From: Cylicocyclus nassatus
Lineage: Eukaryota > Nematoda > Chromadorea > Rhabditida > Strongylidae
Reading direction: 5' to 3'
NCBI GenBank assembly: GCA_958299035.1
Contig: CATQJL010000316.1
Span: 39,730,025 to 39,794,024, forward strand
Length of the DNA stretch: 64,000 bases
Positions 24,901-34,915 of the stretch are shown here, piece by piece. The notes below the pieces were generated by a model, which was not told the origin of the DNA, made no database searches, and worked only from the letters and a program-made list of their open reading frames with translations. Each line of letters starts with the position of its first letter. The first letter of the stretch is position 1. Position numbers and translations under genes: made by a program.

Positions 24901-25067
24901 GCATGCGCTGTCGCGCTCGCATATCTAGAAGTGCTTTTGCTCTTTTGCCGGGCAGTAGCCTTCACTAAGCCTTACAATAGGCGGAAGGACTACAAAAAGC
25001 TTTGAGTCTGACAAGCAAGGCTACACGTCAACTGAAATAGCCGGGCAAGACCGGGTACACCAGCTAG
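18926..25067 (+). mobile_element. Helitron (Rep-helicase encoding, with two coding lesions)
   Basis: The probable 5' end is A|TCTCTATATATATAAAAC at 18,926; 18,920 is an alternative. The 3' end is CCGGGCAAGACCGGG then CAGCTAG at 25,064-25,067, followed by T, matching the CTRR|T rule with a short GC hairpin. The element is about 6.1 kb and carries one Rep-Pif1-type reading frame at 19,848-24,510. The ~900 bp before the ATG and ~550 bp after the stop codon are non-coding. It lies inside the large inverted-repeat element and directly abuts a second Helitron. Confidence 0.9.
19848..24510 (+). pseudogene. Helitron Rep-helicase with N-terminal STPR repeats (stop + frameshift)
   Basis: A real ATG opens the frame. 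Residues about 25-162 are six back-to-back 23-residue repeats of the form ET..E.R..RL...R.R....R, the STPR DNA-binding repeat known from silkworm FMBP-1. A Cys-rich patch follows, then the Helitron N-terminal/Rep region with the HUH motif (GLPHSHILLW, about residue 625) and two-tyrosine motif (KYICKYVNKG, about 771-775). After an in-frame TAG at 22,287-22,289 the same frame continues into a Pif1-like SF1 helicase: Walker A GGTGKT near 23,235, Walker B LIVWDE near 23,460. A frameshift near 23,935 moves the C-terminal helicase motifs (INKAQGQSL, YVACSRVG) into another frame, ending in TGA at 24,508. The family nicks single strands and unwinds DNA for rolling-circle transposition. With two lesions this copy is probably inactive but young. 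Confidence 0.93.
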
Positions 25068-26294
25068 TAAATATATAAAACTCAAAGTTTGTGCAACTCT
25101 TGACCGTATGTTTTTTATAGACTCCTTCGCGCATGAACCGATTGAGCTCGAATTTTGCATATATATGTTTTCGACCCCGTAGATGGTTTTAGGCTACTTT
25201 TTGAAGCGATTCGCTGGATCCTTCTATTGATTTATTGATTTCGGCACTTTGCAATGAAAGTGAAGTCTTATCAACTACTATCATACCCAATGCACATTTT
25301 GGTGTAAACAATGGCAGACAAGCTCATTCTCATTTTGCGGTCAGAAGGATGCGGTATTTCCAGATGATGCTGCTTTGAGGTAGGCATTTGCAATTACAAC
25401 GCACCGTGCAGGTGGATATAGGCTGCGGGACCGGAGAAGGAAAGGGAGGAAGCGGAAATGCACCAGATGGAAGCGGGATGAACAGGGCTCGGCACAGCTG
25501 GCACCGGGTCAAGCTGGATATCGTTTTTTGAACGAAAGTAAAGGGGATATCGTTTTTTCGGGGTCCAGGGCGGAGAAGAGCCGCAAGAATGCCGCCGGCA
25601 TGCCACCGGCATGCTGTCCATCAAACAAACAAAGGGTTTGTTTTCAGCCAAAATGCATATGACACCAAATTTGATGTGTGCATGTGCGTTGGGGGACCCG
25701 AAGTATGGCCCAAAAATTTATGAAAACTATGTGAATAAAAGCTGTGCTGAACTTTTTTCTGAATTAGCTGGCACCGTGCCAGCTGGGTGCCAGCTGAGCT
25801 GGCAGCGACACTTTGCTCACATAAGTTTCATACTTTTTTACATGAAATGTATCTACACTGTGAAAGTTTACGGAAACAGTTTCATAATGTTATCTTCTCA
25901 GCTTATAGCCTTTGAAAACTACTCGGTCTGCTCCGCAATGGAAAAGTCTGCTTTTTCTGCTTCTCAAGATGTGATTCAACCACTTGAAAAGCTCAAAAAG
26001 CTGTGAAAAGTTGTTTCATGTAATTAGCATGCATAAAAACCCTACTACGTATTTTTACATAATTTAAAATCAATGACGGGTCTTCAAAATAGGTCAAGGG
26101 GGACTTCGTACGAGTTCAAGATCAAACGGGACTGGACTTCGTTTTGAAATTTCCCTGGTGCCAGCTCGTGTCAGCCCTGGTTATAAAAGATGGAAAGGCG
26201 TAGGTTTTGAAGCAGAACACATATTTTATGCGCTCCCCCTCCTTCCTCTGGCTCCGTGGCTCATGAACCGGGCAAGACCGGGTATGTCAGCTAG
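25068..26294 (+). mobile_element. second, non-autonomous Helitron in tandem
   Basis: It starts directly at the previous Helitron's terminus with TAAATATATAAAACTCAAAG, resembling the first element's 5' end. It shares further landmarks (ATGTTTTCGACCCCG, TTTATTGATT) and ends CCGGGCAAGACCGGG then CAGCTAG at 26,291-26,294. It encodes no helicase. Most of its body is a hAT-like insertion at 25,483-26,179. Confidence 0.85.
25483..26179. mobile_element. hAT-like MITE (CAGGGCTC family) inside Helitron 2
   Basis: The left end is CAGGGCTCGGCACAGCTGGC; the reverse complement of the right end reads CAGGGCTGACACGAGCTGGC. It contains GATATCGTTTTTT motifs and an internal GCTGGCACC inverted repeat, and is related to 44,069-44,303 and 50,405-50,628. 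The 8-bp flanks match at only 5 of 8 positions, so the target duplication is not certain. Confidence 0.65.
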
Positions 26295-26352
26295 TATACA
26301 ATACAGTGGGAGTGGTTGGACGAAGCGAACATAATATCTGCATCGAGCGTCA

Positions 26353-27663
26353 TACAAGCACTCACGATGGAATTTCGACGAAATATGCGATCTTTACATT
26401 TTGGGCAAAATTCACGAGGACGTGTTTTCGTAGGCTCGTAACTCGGCGAATTTCACAGACTGGAGCCTGAGTAATGCACCTTTCGATAGCACAATTCCTA
26501 GTAACTTTGACTGAGAAAAGCAAGCAGGCAAGGTTCCTGACGCGATATATGATACGCGAGAAGTGCGGCCAAAGTTACGGACTTTCGTGATGCAGTTACA
26601 GTCACCTCACCGTATCTCTCCAAAAAGACCCTGTAATCCTCAAAGACCACGATTTTCGTAAAGAGCGTGCTCGAAAACCTCTATAAGCGAAGTTTCCTTA
26701 CAATTCAAGAGCATCAACATTTTGACCAAAATCCATCGGCGAGCTTCCGGAGCGTAAAACGAGAAAAAATGGAATAACCCGAACATATCGGAAAACTTGC
26801 TCGTAGAGGTTATGCGACCTGCTGATTTCGAAACTCACATCTGCTTAGCAAGATAGCTTCGTATCCTGCGGATATGGCGAGTAGAATTTGGGACGACAAG
26901 ATTTTTCCACAATTCACCAGCCGTTCTGTTTCCTTTGAAAAGAAACCTGCGGCTACTATTTAGCACATCATAATCTACAGAAAAAGTGCTATCGAAAAAT
27001 CCTTGCTGGAATGTACTCGGGTCAATGCTCGCTGCTTTACACCTTCGCGAAAAGACGTCCTCAGAAAGATTCAAGAATACTGAAATCGAAATATCAAGGA
27101 CATGCTGTATATGAGAAGATTCGCCTTGATGAGCTGAGCAAGGCGCTATTTTCGGATTCAAAACATACTTATTCCGAAGGAAGTTATGGCAGTAGAATTT
27201 AAAGACGCGTGATTTTTCCAAAATTCACCAACGCTTCTATCTACTTTGGAAAGAAGTCTGAGCCTATTTTTTAGCGCACAATAATCTACAAGAACAATAT
27301 TATCGAATAGTACTTAGTAAAGTCTTCTATGTTGGGTAGGCGTTGCTTCACATATTCGCGAAAGGACTTCCGCAGAACAAATTGAAAAGACTGAAAACGG
27401 AATATCGAAGACATCGTACCCCCACCTCCAGTATATCAGAAGATTCTCCGCGCCGAGCTGAATCGAATGGTGGCTTTGGATTCAGAATTCGTCCACTCTG
27501 AAGCGAGATATGGCCACGCGACGCTGATGTATGGACATGTCCATACATGTATGGACATGTACGGACATGTACGGACATGTCCATACATGTATGGACATGT
27601 CCGTACATGTCCATACATGTCCATACATTCGCGTCTTTTTTTCAAAAAATGTGAGCGGTATTG
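26353..27663 (-). repeat. right 1.31-kb terminal inverted repeat
   Basis: Near-identical inverse of 17,525-18,794 with a few visible substitutions. The main difference is the subterminal palindrome array at about 27,527-27,628, which is longer and includes variant units (ACGGACATGT). This accounts for the ~41-bp length difference between arms. Confidence 0.9.
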
Positions 27664-27734
27664 TACAGTCACAGCTATATATCAAATGTGTTTACAAAAT
27701 CATTATCACTAACATATCATTCCTCAACACAATA

Positions 27735-27890
27735 CAATTCAAAGACGTTGTACAAACTTGCACCCAGGAAAGGGCGCTTCGCAGGCTGCAATTTATAAGT
27801 GGTTCCTTGGCGACGGCGCAACCAAACGGACAAGACGAAGGGATAAAGAGTGAAAAGCCACAGCGCAGGCTGGCCCTCAACAAGATCTAA
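27735..27890 (+). CDS. putative 3'-terminal exon next to the TIR element
   Basis: The plus strand encodes about 48 hydrophilic residues (including QERALRRLQFISGSLATAQ) ending in TAA. It is GC-richer than its surroundings and reads like a disordered C-terminus. An acceptor just upstream (TTCAAAG) is weak. The minus strand is also open with an ATG (27,717-27,917) but gives a Trp/Leu-rich product that looks less natural. It could be the far side of a gene split by the 10-kb insertion. Confidence 0.25.
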   Translation, partial: QFKDVVQTCTQERALRRLQFISGSLATAQPNGQDEGIKSEKPQRRLALNKI

Positions 27891-29370
27891 CAAGCGCAAC
27901 CACATCTCTGACGGCACATCTGAATGTTTGGCAAACGCGTTTTACTCGTGTAGTTGCATGAACATGGCATTCTCAATAGTATCATCGTGGATGTTTGGAA
28001 CCATCAATCAATGGCTCGACTGAGTCAAAGCTGAATCGTCGGAGCCTCAACCAAAGTTTCCCTCAATGACTGATAAGGCTTTGCTACGGGTCATATAGTC
28101 TTAGCCTTAACGTTCTTTGTTGGATTCTTATACAGCCGTTTCCTTTTTATATTCCTTGAAGATAACAGACACGTTTGCATTCGCTCACTTCGAAGTACTT
28201 CGCTTGTTTGGCAGCTGGTTATTTATTTATTTTCTACGCTAGGGTGCTGAATTTCGGCAAATCCAAGGAAAGGCAAACATTTTAGGGCAACATCAATTGC
28301 AAATGAAGTGCACTTTAAGAAGAGAACAAAGCGATAAAAGAGGCTTTGATAAAGGGGTTGATCAGGTTTGGTTACAATTGTAAATTTAAGCACTGGAGGG
28401 ATGACACTAGTTTTGCTTCAGAGAACTTTCCAAATCATAGAGATTTCAGAGGAATTTGCAACAATCTATTCTACGACAGAAATGACCATAACGAAGCAGC
28501 GTGAGCGCCTAGGAAGTCCGACAAAGTTATGCCTTCAGTATAACCAAACGGATCCAGTGGTAGGGGCTGCCAATGCACTCGTTCTTTATCCCTCGGGATG
28601 TGACTGACATCACCCTCCCCCCAAGTCTATCCTTTATTGAAGTTTTGCGGTAATGGGCCTGCAAAAGTTTTGAAATGCTCCCAAAATCTTCTCAATACGT
28701 GGTAAGCGCCACGAACCTTACTAAAAAGAATTTCTTGTTGCCTCTTTCCCCAGACGAGAATCCTGGGACCATCACTGCTACACAGAACAACGTTACTACA
28801 GACTATTAACAAAACTACGGAACATCATATTTATGTCAAGGTGCAACTTCCACCTCTATTGCTTCCCCGATCACTTTGATAATAGTCTCAAGACATTGTC
28901 CATTACGGACAGGTGCCTGTAGGTGTTAGTGCCAAATATCACGGCCGCTAGCGCTCGGTTGCCGGATTACTCAAGCGCTACAAGCGTATTGACTTACTGT
29001 GACTGCGTCCTTCAATAAATGCAGCATACATCCATCCAACTATGGAGATCCAAGCCTACCTTCATCAGTAGCTCCAACGCTAGCCAACGCCCCCACTCCT
29101 CTCGCTTCCGCCTCGAATCCGCGAGGAGGCGTCGCGGAAACGCAACCCCTGGGTATAAATTCTTAGGAGTTCCATCAATGCCATTCTATCAAATCGATTC
29201 AAACCATTCTCATATTCGATGGTACTCTCAAAAAGTCCCTTGGCGTTTACTTACTGAAAACATTCGACATCCTTGATGCTATAAACTGCTGAACTCAACC
29301 AATTCGGATGTTTTTTAGACCGTCAGATCGTCATTAAATTCATTTAGTTTAAACTCATACTTGTGCTACC
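27891..29370. other. non-coding; decayed MITE near 28,550-28,790
   Basis: The segment from CCAGTGGTAGGGGC (about 28,555) to CCTGGGACCATCACTG (about 28,780) resembles the 12,497/29,371 hAT MITE family at its ends but is strongly diverged. No other feature is supportable. Confidence 0.4.
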
Positions 29371-29734
29371 CAGTGGCGTACCGAGGGGGGGGGGCGGGGG
29401 GGGCGCGCGCCCCCCCCGAGAACGGGTCGCGAAATTTTTGAAAGTTACTTACATGAGTTATAAAAATGTGCAAATGACTTGTTTATTTTTGTAAACAATT
29501 AAAATAATTTCTAAAAATTTTTAAAAATTCAAATTAGCTTTATAAAAAAATTTTTTTCGGGGGCGTGGCTGAAGCCACGCCCCCTTTTTCTAGATTTTAG
29601 GGGTTGAGGGCCCGCAAAATTGTTGAGAAGCCCCCCTAAAATTTTTTCGAAGTGCGTGGCTAACGCCACGCACCTTCATTTGAAAAAAATTTTTGCCGCG
29701 CCCCCCCCGAGCCGAAATCCTGGGTACGCCACTG
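29371..29734. mobile_element. hAT-type MITE (CAGTGGCG family), copy 2, perfect 8-bp duplication
   Basis: It starts CAGTGGCGTACC and ends GGGTACGCCACTG, flanked on both sides by GTGCTACC (29,363-29,370 and 29,735-29,742), a perfect 8-bp target duplication as made by hAT transposases. G- and C-runs lie just inside the ends, with repeated GCGTGGCTRAMGCCACGC hairpin units in the right half. No ORF. Confidence 0.93.
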
Positions 29735-29742
29735 GTGCTACC

Positions 29743-31600
29743 GTAGCAGTACCGTTGGGCTCTAGCCCAGCTTTAAACGATTTTAGTGTAACGCTCTCAA
29801 TTTTTTGACCTAAAAAGCGTTCGTGACATGACGTCCAAAGCTGCGCAACAAATAACAAGAGCAGATTTGGATGCTTGTTACATTTTTCAGAACGATATAC
29901 CTTCCGAAAAAACTGCTTCATCTGAAAGACTTTTCTTTCAACCAATCTTTTATTCCTGATACTTTTTGAATTTGCAGATAAAAATTCTAATTTATTCGTG
30001 TCCAAATTTTTTTCAGTAACAGGCTTCAATACACTTCCTTAAAATCAATGAGCAATATTCTATCATAGGCTTCTTGCAAGGATTCTTGAATCTGATGATG
30101 CGTACCTGCCATAAGACTTTAATGTTTACTGATTTCAATTGACCTTCATGACTTTGACTCTTTATTCATATTAAAAGGAACTTCGAGTCCCATCAAAAAC
30201 TTGACGCCAGAGGTATGTCAAATATTATCTGAATAAATTTTGGCATTCTTTCAATAGCGTAAACAACAGAATTTAAACAAGGAATTCACCTGGAAAACAT
30301 CATGCGAATTACAAGAAAATTTTCAAATAGAAACGATAGAAAGGAAGCAGAAACAGCGGAGAACACGACATGGTAATCAGAGAAGTGTAGGGGAACTTGA
30401 AGGCAACTTTTTGCGCATGCGTTTTTTGTGTGGAAACTGATGAGGAGACCCTAGCTAAGACACTGCCTGAGCGACAGCGCAAATGATTCATCCACAGCCG
30501 AAAAATCCACCTCCAAAACCATCGCTCCTGCGCGGTGGCCGTAACGCACGAGTGACTAGCGACGGCAGGTTTAATTGTTTTCTTGCGAAACATTTTTAAC
30601 CTCCTTGCCCCTTGTGAAATACTTTGGCATTTCAAGACATGGTAGAGTTCTCACAAATGAGCTCCGTGTATATTTTCGGGTGTGAAGGTAAACGCATTAT
30701 CCTTCTTCAAGATGAACGGTAGATGAACAACGGAAGTATCTGTAGTGTAGAGTGAAGTCCAGTATGCGCCATACGCTACGTGGCTACTAATGTATCGTTC
30801 ATTCGTTGACCGTACGGACTGCCGACCGCGTGGCGACTGCGACGCGTGCCTTCTAAACTTGCGAAAAAGTGACAAGTTGGACCGTGGCTTAAGATGAGAA
30901 GAATTCTTCGTTTCTTTTCTACATTATAAAGATGAGAAGAATCCTCTGTTTTCTTTCTATTCATCTTTTCTACGAAAACATCATGCACGCGCAGCGGTCG
31001 CCGCGCGGTCAGCAGTCGTTACGGTCAACGAATAAACGATACCTTCCCTTTACTGCTGATTTCATCTTTTGATGCACTCACTTACAAAATACGACCATAT
31101 CACCGCCATTGTTGGCATACTTACGTATTTGTTTGACTTGACGGAGTTGCAGTAATCGACATTGATATTACCTGCTTCGAACATCTTAGAAATGAGCGGT
31201 GTACATGGCACAACCCATCAATCATCTACATCGAATACCGTCGACTGATCGTCTACTCTCATCTGCACTTTCGTTGTGTGCTCTCCATTTTGTGGATCAC
31301 GTCGCCTGTACAGGGAATATCCTTGTTCGCGTTTCTCGATTGAGCTGTCGAGGATATATTCTCAGTATCTGCCATTTTTCATGCACAAAAATACAGTGGA
31401 GCACGAGCCATAGATCAAGTTTTGGATAAGACGTCGAACAGAATAGGATGTTCAGATGTTCTTATTCGGAAGCTCGGCAGAATGATATTATCTACTCGAA
31501 TTGGGTGAATTTCGTCTTTCAACCACACTAAAATATAAGTTGGGATGCCTTTTTTTGATACTTGATGGAGTACATCCAACAGCAGGCTTCTACGTGGATG
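29743..31600. other. non-coding apart from a fold-back element
   Basis: No exon chain was found; the small ORFs on the minus strand near 30,300-30,635 and 30,776-30,988 lack support. The inverted-repeat element 30,792-31,042 is listed separately. Confidence 0.4.
30792..31042. mobile_element. 250-bp inverted-repeat MITE
   Basis: The left end, from GTATCGTTCATTCGTTGACC, is the inverse of the right end GGTCAACGAATAAACGATAC. The arms extend about 55 nt through a CGACTGC/GACCGCG region. The core includes a direct repeat of AAGATGAGAAGAAT. Superfamily not assigned. Confidence 0.8.
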
Positions 31601-31609
31601 TCACTTTTA

Positions 31610-32250
31610 TTAGGTTGTTACATGAGTCCTGTAACAGTTTGCGTTTACGTTTTTTCAACGTAACTTTCTCTTAATATTTACAAACTCAGTCAACGAAATA
31701 ATAACCGTTGTGATCAACTATGTCTTTGGAAACCCTCTGTCTTTTGGTCGAAGAAAATCTGAAGGCCGCAACTGAAATCGTCATTATGCGTGAACGCCTT
31801 CCCATCGAGGAAATGTTAGCGATTTAAACAAGTGGTAATCTACTGGGACCATGTCTGGGGAATACGGGGGATGACTCCGAATCTTACAGCCAAGTTCCTG
31901 GAGCTTCTGACGGGCGACGTAACCACATGGGGCCGAGCGTTGTCGTGAATGGAGTAAATCTGCCCCATTCCCCCACGAAGTTTTGCCCCCACGGTGCCGA
32001 GTTGTCTGCAGTAGTGTTAAGTTCAAGCAGAAGTTCTCTGGGGATCGACCACTCGCACACCACCAAATACAGAAGACTTTTTTGTGTGCAGTCCACTTTG
32101 CGGCGTCGGAACTTCAGGGCAGGTAGTAATTCCCCGACCTGGCGGTATGTTTCGTCGTCACGTCGCCGTGAAGTCGGCGGGAACACCGACCTCAAATCTG
32201 TGCCCTCCAAACCCTTTTCACCGCAATCTTCCTGGTCGAGAAGGTCATTG
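31610..32250 (-). pseudogene. mariner transposase, C-terminal half (broken)
   Basis: The minus strand encodes CTQKSLLYLVVCEW... followed, in another frame, by VARQKLQELG and HPPYSPDMVPVDYHLF. The last is the conserved mariner block carrying the third catalytic Asp (D34D). Two overlapping frames (31,884-32,210 and 31,784-32,026) show at least one frameshift. A mariner-like end, TATTAGGTTGTTACATGAG, lies at about 31,609, where the 3' terminus would be expected. The N-terminal half may be the separate piece at 33,229-33,600. Confidence 0.8.
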
Positions 32251-33051
32251 TAACCCTAGAGAACATCACTCGGCAATTGGAAATTTTAAAAACCCCCTTA
32301 AACAAAATTATTGAGGTAGACAGGAAGTGCTGGCGGCAACTTCGCGAACGGACCGTCAGATTTTAGCGTCTCGTCGGATTTTAGCGCTGAGGGATCCCGC
32401 CAGGTCAGAGAGCACGAGAAATAGCGTGCTTATTTGAGAGATTGAAGTGCCACCACCCCGACGTGCCCTTACCACGTTGAAGTGGCGGAACCTTGCTAGC
32501 GGCGTCTGTGAAATTGCATTGCGCGGCATCACACAACTTACGTCCAGCAAAAGAATCGCAAATTTACTTTCTACCGAAAAACTATCACTTTTGTCATTGT
32601 ATGGGTTTTTCTTCTCCAAATTGATGATATGCATGCACAAGAAACATATAGTGATATTATGAAACCATGAAGAACGCCACTTTTATTTTGCAATTGCTAA
32701 AGATTTTATCTGCAACGATTTCTCTCGGTCGCTCTTATCAATCAGCTGTTTTTTTTCAGATCAGCGTCTATCACGCAATGTATTGATCATCTCATACAGG
32801 GCCACTTAGGTAGCGTTTCTATAACTGCCGCTGGAACAGGAATTGAAAGAGTGGTCGAAGGGTCAGTGCGGCTGCGTTGTGGTTGACGCATGCAGGTTCC
32901 AACGCGCGAGATGCGACTATTTTGCGGTTATCAGCATCATCACAATTTCATGTGCATAGGACTGCGGAGTGTGACACTTTGATATTGTCAGGACCTATTG
33001 ATCATTTCGCGAGCTGCCTCCGGAGTTGGCAACTTTCCGTGATGTGTGCCA

Positions 33052-33227
33052 TGGGTGCTCTAAACCATCATAACGATTGCCAGTGGCTCAAGCCTAGGAA
33101 TTCTGGGCCGGTAGTAATCTACCCTAGTCGGCAACTTTAGTAATCTACCCTAGGGTAGATCACTGCCTGCCCAGAATTCCTAGGCTTGAGCCACTGGCGA
33201 TTGTTATGATGGTTTAGAGCACCCATT
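33052..33227. repeat. 176-bp near-perfect palindrome
   Basis: The 60-nt arms (33,052-33,109 and 33,169-33,227) differ at about two positions; landmark GCTCTAAACCATCATAACG and its inverse. The ~55-nt centre contains further nested inverted GTAATCTACCCTAG units. It abuts the N-terminal mariner fragment. It is probably a young hairpin-type MITE; no coding content. Confidence 0.9.
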
Positions 33228-33228
33228 C

Positions 33229-33600
33229 TCATCGTCCGTCACCAGATTCCTGAGCCACACTGTCGTCCGCCTCAGAGAGAGCAGGGGATGCGACGTCGCA
33301 TCGAGTTCGGACCCTGCGGTGCTGACAGCTCATGCGGATTCCATACCGACATCTTCCACACCATTCTGAGATCGTACGGATGACGAACCACCGTCCCATA
33401 AGAGAGTCCGGACTTCTTTGCCAAGCACCTGCTCGACTGCCGGGATCCGCTTCAACAGCTTCCTTCAAGAGCATCAAATCGAATTAAAATGGGCGTCCCG
33501 AGCGCGGCTCATCTTCCAACTTAGTGTTTCCTTCTTTGAACCGCTTGAACCGCCTAGCCGCCTTCATATGACAGACACTATCCGGGCCCATCGTCTGATG
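33229..33600 (-). pseudogene. mariner transposase, N-terminal half (broken)
   Basis: On the minus strand the frame contains RFKRFKEGNTKLEDEPRSGR, then after an in-frame stop DALKEAVEADPGSRAGAW, the recognisable linker and second helix-turn-helix region of mariner transposases. It ends where the 33,052-33,227 palindrome begins. Together with 31,610-32,250 it may be one decayed mariner split by later insertions. Confidence 0.75.
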
Positions 33601-33642
33601 ATGATGGTGATGATGACGATGCGCACGGGATACACTTGCTGA

Positions 33643-34442
33643 TGACATATTCATTTGTTGACTTGTTGCAATTTCAAAAACCGTTTAGGATAGTGGTATG
33701 ATGTGATGCGATTTTAGAATACGCGACATTTTCTACGCAGTATTACCTGATGAGAATCCTTCGTTCGCTTAGAGTAATACAAGACACTGTAGTGATTTCA
33801 TTTCCCAGTAATGCCTACTTCCTATTCTCTTATGACTGGCATATGGGATTTAGAACTAGGCTTTCTAACCAAGCATTTGTTAAGCAATAAGGGATTAAAC
33901 ATTACATAAAAGGTTATGGCTGCAAACGGCGAATAAGAGGGCGGTATGAGTGCATGGATCTATTGAAGCAGAGGGAAGGATGGCAAGCGGATGCAAGGTG
34001 AAGTTAGTCAAGAGGAGCTAGTGCTCCGTCTCAACCTTACATGGGTACGGCTGTACGATAGAGGAGGATTGATACGAAGCGATTATACGAAGGGAAAAAT
34101 GTGGAAGAAACATAGGATTAAGATATCAAACTAAAATAGAGAGAGGGGGATTAAAATGAGGGAGGGGGGGGGGGCTCAAGTCCGAACCTTTCTGTGGAAG
34201 GGGCTTGCTCCATATAGGCCATCTGCGCGATTGGTCTATCTTCTTCCCCCCCCCCCCTCACCCCTAAGGCGGGGCGAAGGAAGATAGACCAATCGCGCAG
34301 ATACTCGCGCTTTTCCTACAATATACTCTAATGTCATTGTAAGGAAATGAGTACGTGAGGGGAGTGGGGAAGAGGAGTGAAGAGGAGTTACAATCACCTT
34401 CCATCAGGTTTTCCGGAAAATAGTTATTAGAGTATATGTTTA
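33643..34442. other. non-coding; strong hairpin and two G/C runs
   Basis: A perfect 23-bp stem, ATCTGCGCGATTGGTCTATC and onward, lies at 34,221-34,243 against 34,280-34,303, around a loop that holds a 12-C run (34,246-34,257). An 11-G run is at 34,164-34,174. No gene. Confidence 0.6.
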
Positions 34443-34915
34443 ACGGGACGAGTAGCATAGTGGTATGAGGGGCCGCTATGATCAGATCGAACACAGGTTC
34501 GCTCTCCGCCCCTAGGCCAACCAAACCCTCTACCCTTTATGGGCCGTAAATTGGTACCAGAGTAATCTGAGAGATTAAAAGCACTGACTTGGTAAGCGGC
34601 TGCCCCCCGCAAGTCACTGTATTAGGCCCGCACGCATACAATCACCTCTTCGACTATGAAGTAGTGTGCGTTCGGCGCATGTCCGCAGAGGGTATTGAAA
34701 ACGCCGAATCCTTCATCCTTTTATGTTTAGCGAAGTATGGATGCATTCATATAGGCATGGATCACTTGCGTTTCATCGTTTTTTGCTATGGGGTGAGATC
34801 ACTACGCAACTGTAATGGGAACTTTACCACTCCGATCCCCCAGATCCGAGATCATGAATAGAGACAGCAGACGGAGAAATTATGATGAAATACTGATCTT
34901 TGCCTTAGGATTAAA
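34443..34915 (+). mobile_element. tRNA-derived SINE
   Basis: It begins GGGACGAGTAGCATAGTGG, which fits an A box (TAGCATAGTGG), and about 40 nt later has AGGTTCGCTCTCC, which fits a B box. The acceptor stem does not close, so it is not a functional tRNA. A non-tRNA body follows. The tail near 34,861-34,915 recurs at about 1,800-1,870, showing that the unit is repetitive. Confidence 0.6.

Larger units (their letters stand above)
17525..27663. mobile_element. 10.1-kb fold-back/TIR element with TA duplication, hosting two Helitrons
   Basis: Both ends read inward as CAATACCGCTCACATTTTTT and are flanked by TA (17,523-17,524 and 27,664-27,665). The inverted arms span 17,525-18,794 and 26,353-27,663 and are near identical by eye; the ~41-bp length difference lies in a palindromic satellite near the ends. 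The original interior appears to be short: about 130 bp next to the left arm and about 58 bp next to the right. Everything else between (about 18,926-26,294) is two Helitrons. No transposase belonging to the outer element is visible, so it was probably mobilised in trans. TA duplication is used by Tc1/mariner elements, but arms this long with subterminal palindromes are more fold-back-like. Order of events: outer element first, Helitrons later. Confidence 0.85.

Noticed and set aside
27527..27628. Clustered ~20-bp repeats resembling a CRISPR array
   Set aside because: The units are contiguous palindromes without unique spacers, in a eukaryotic transposon end.
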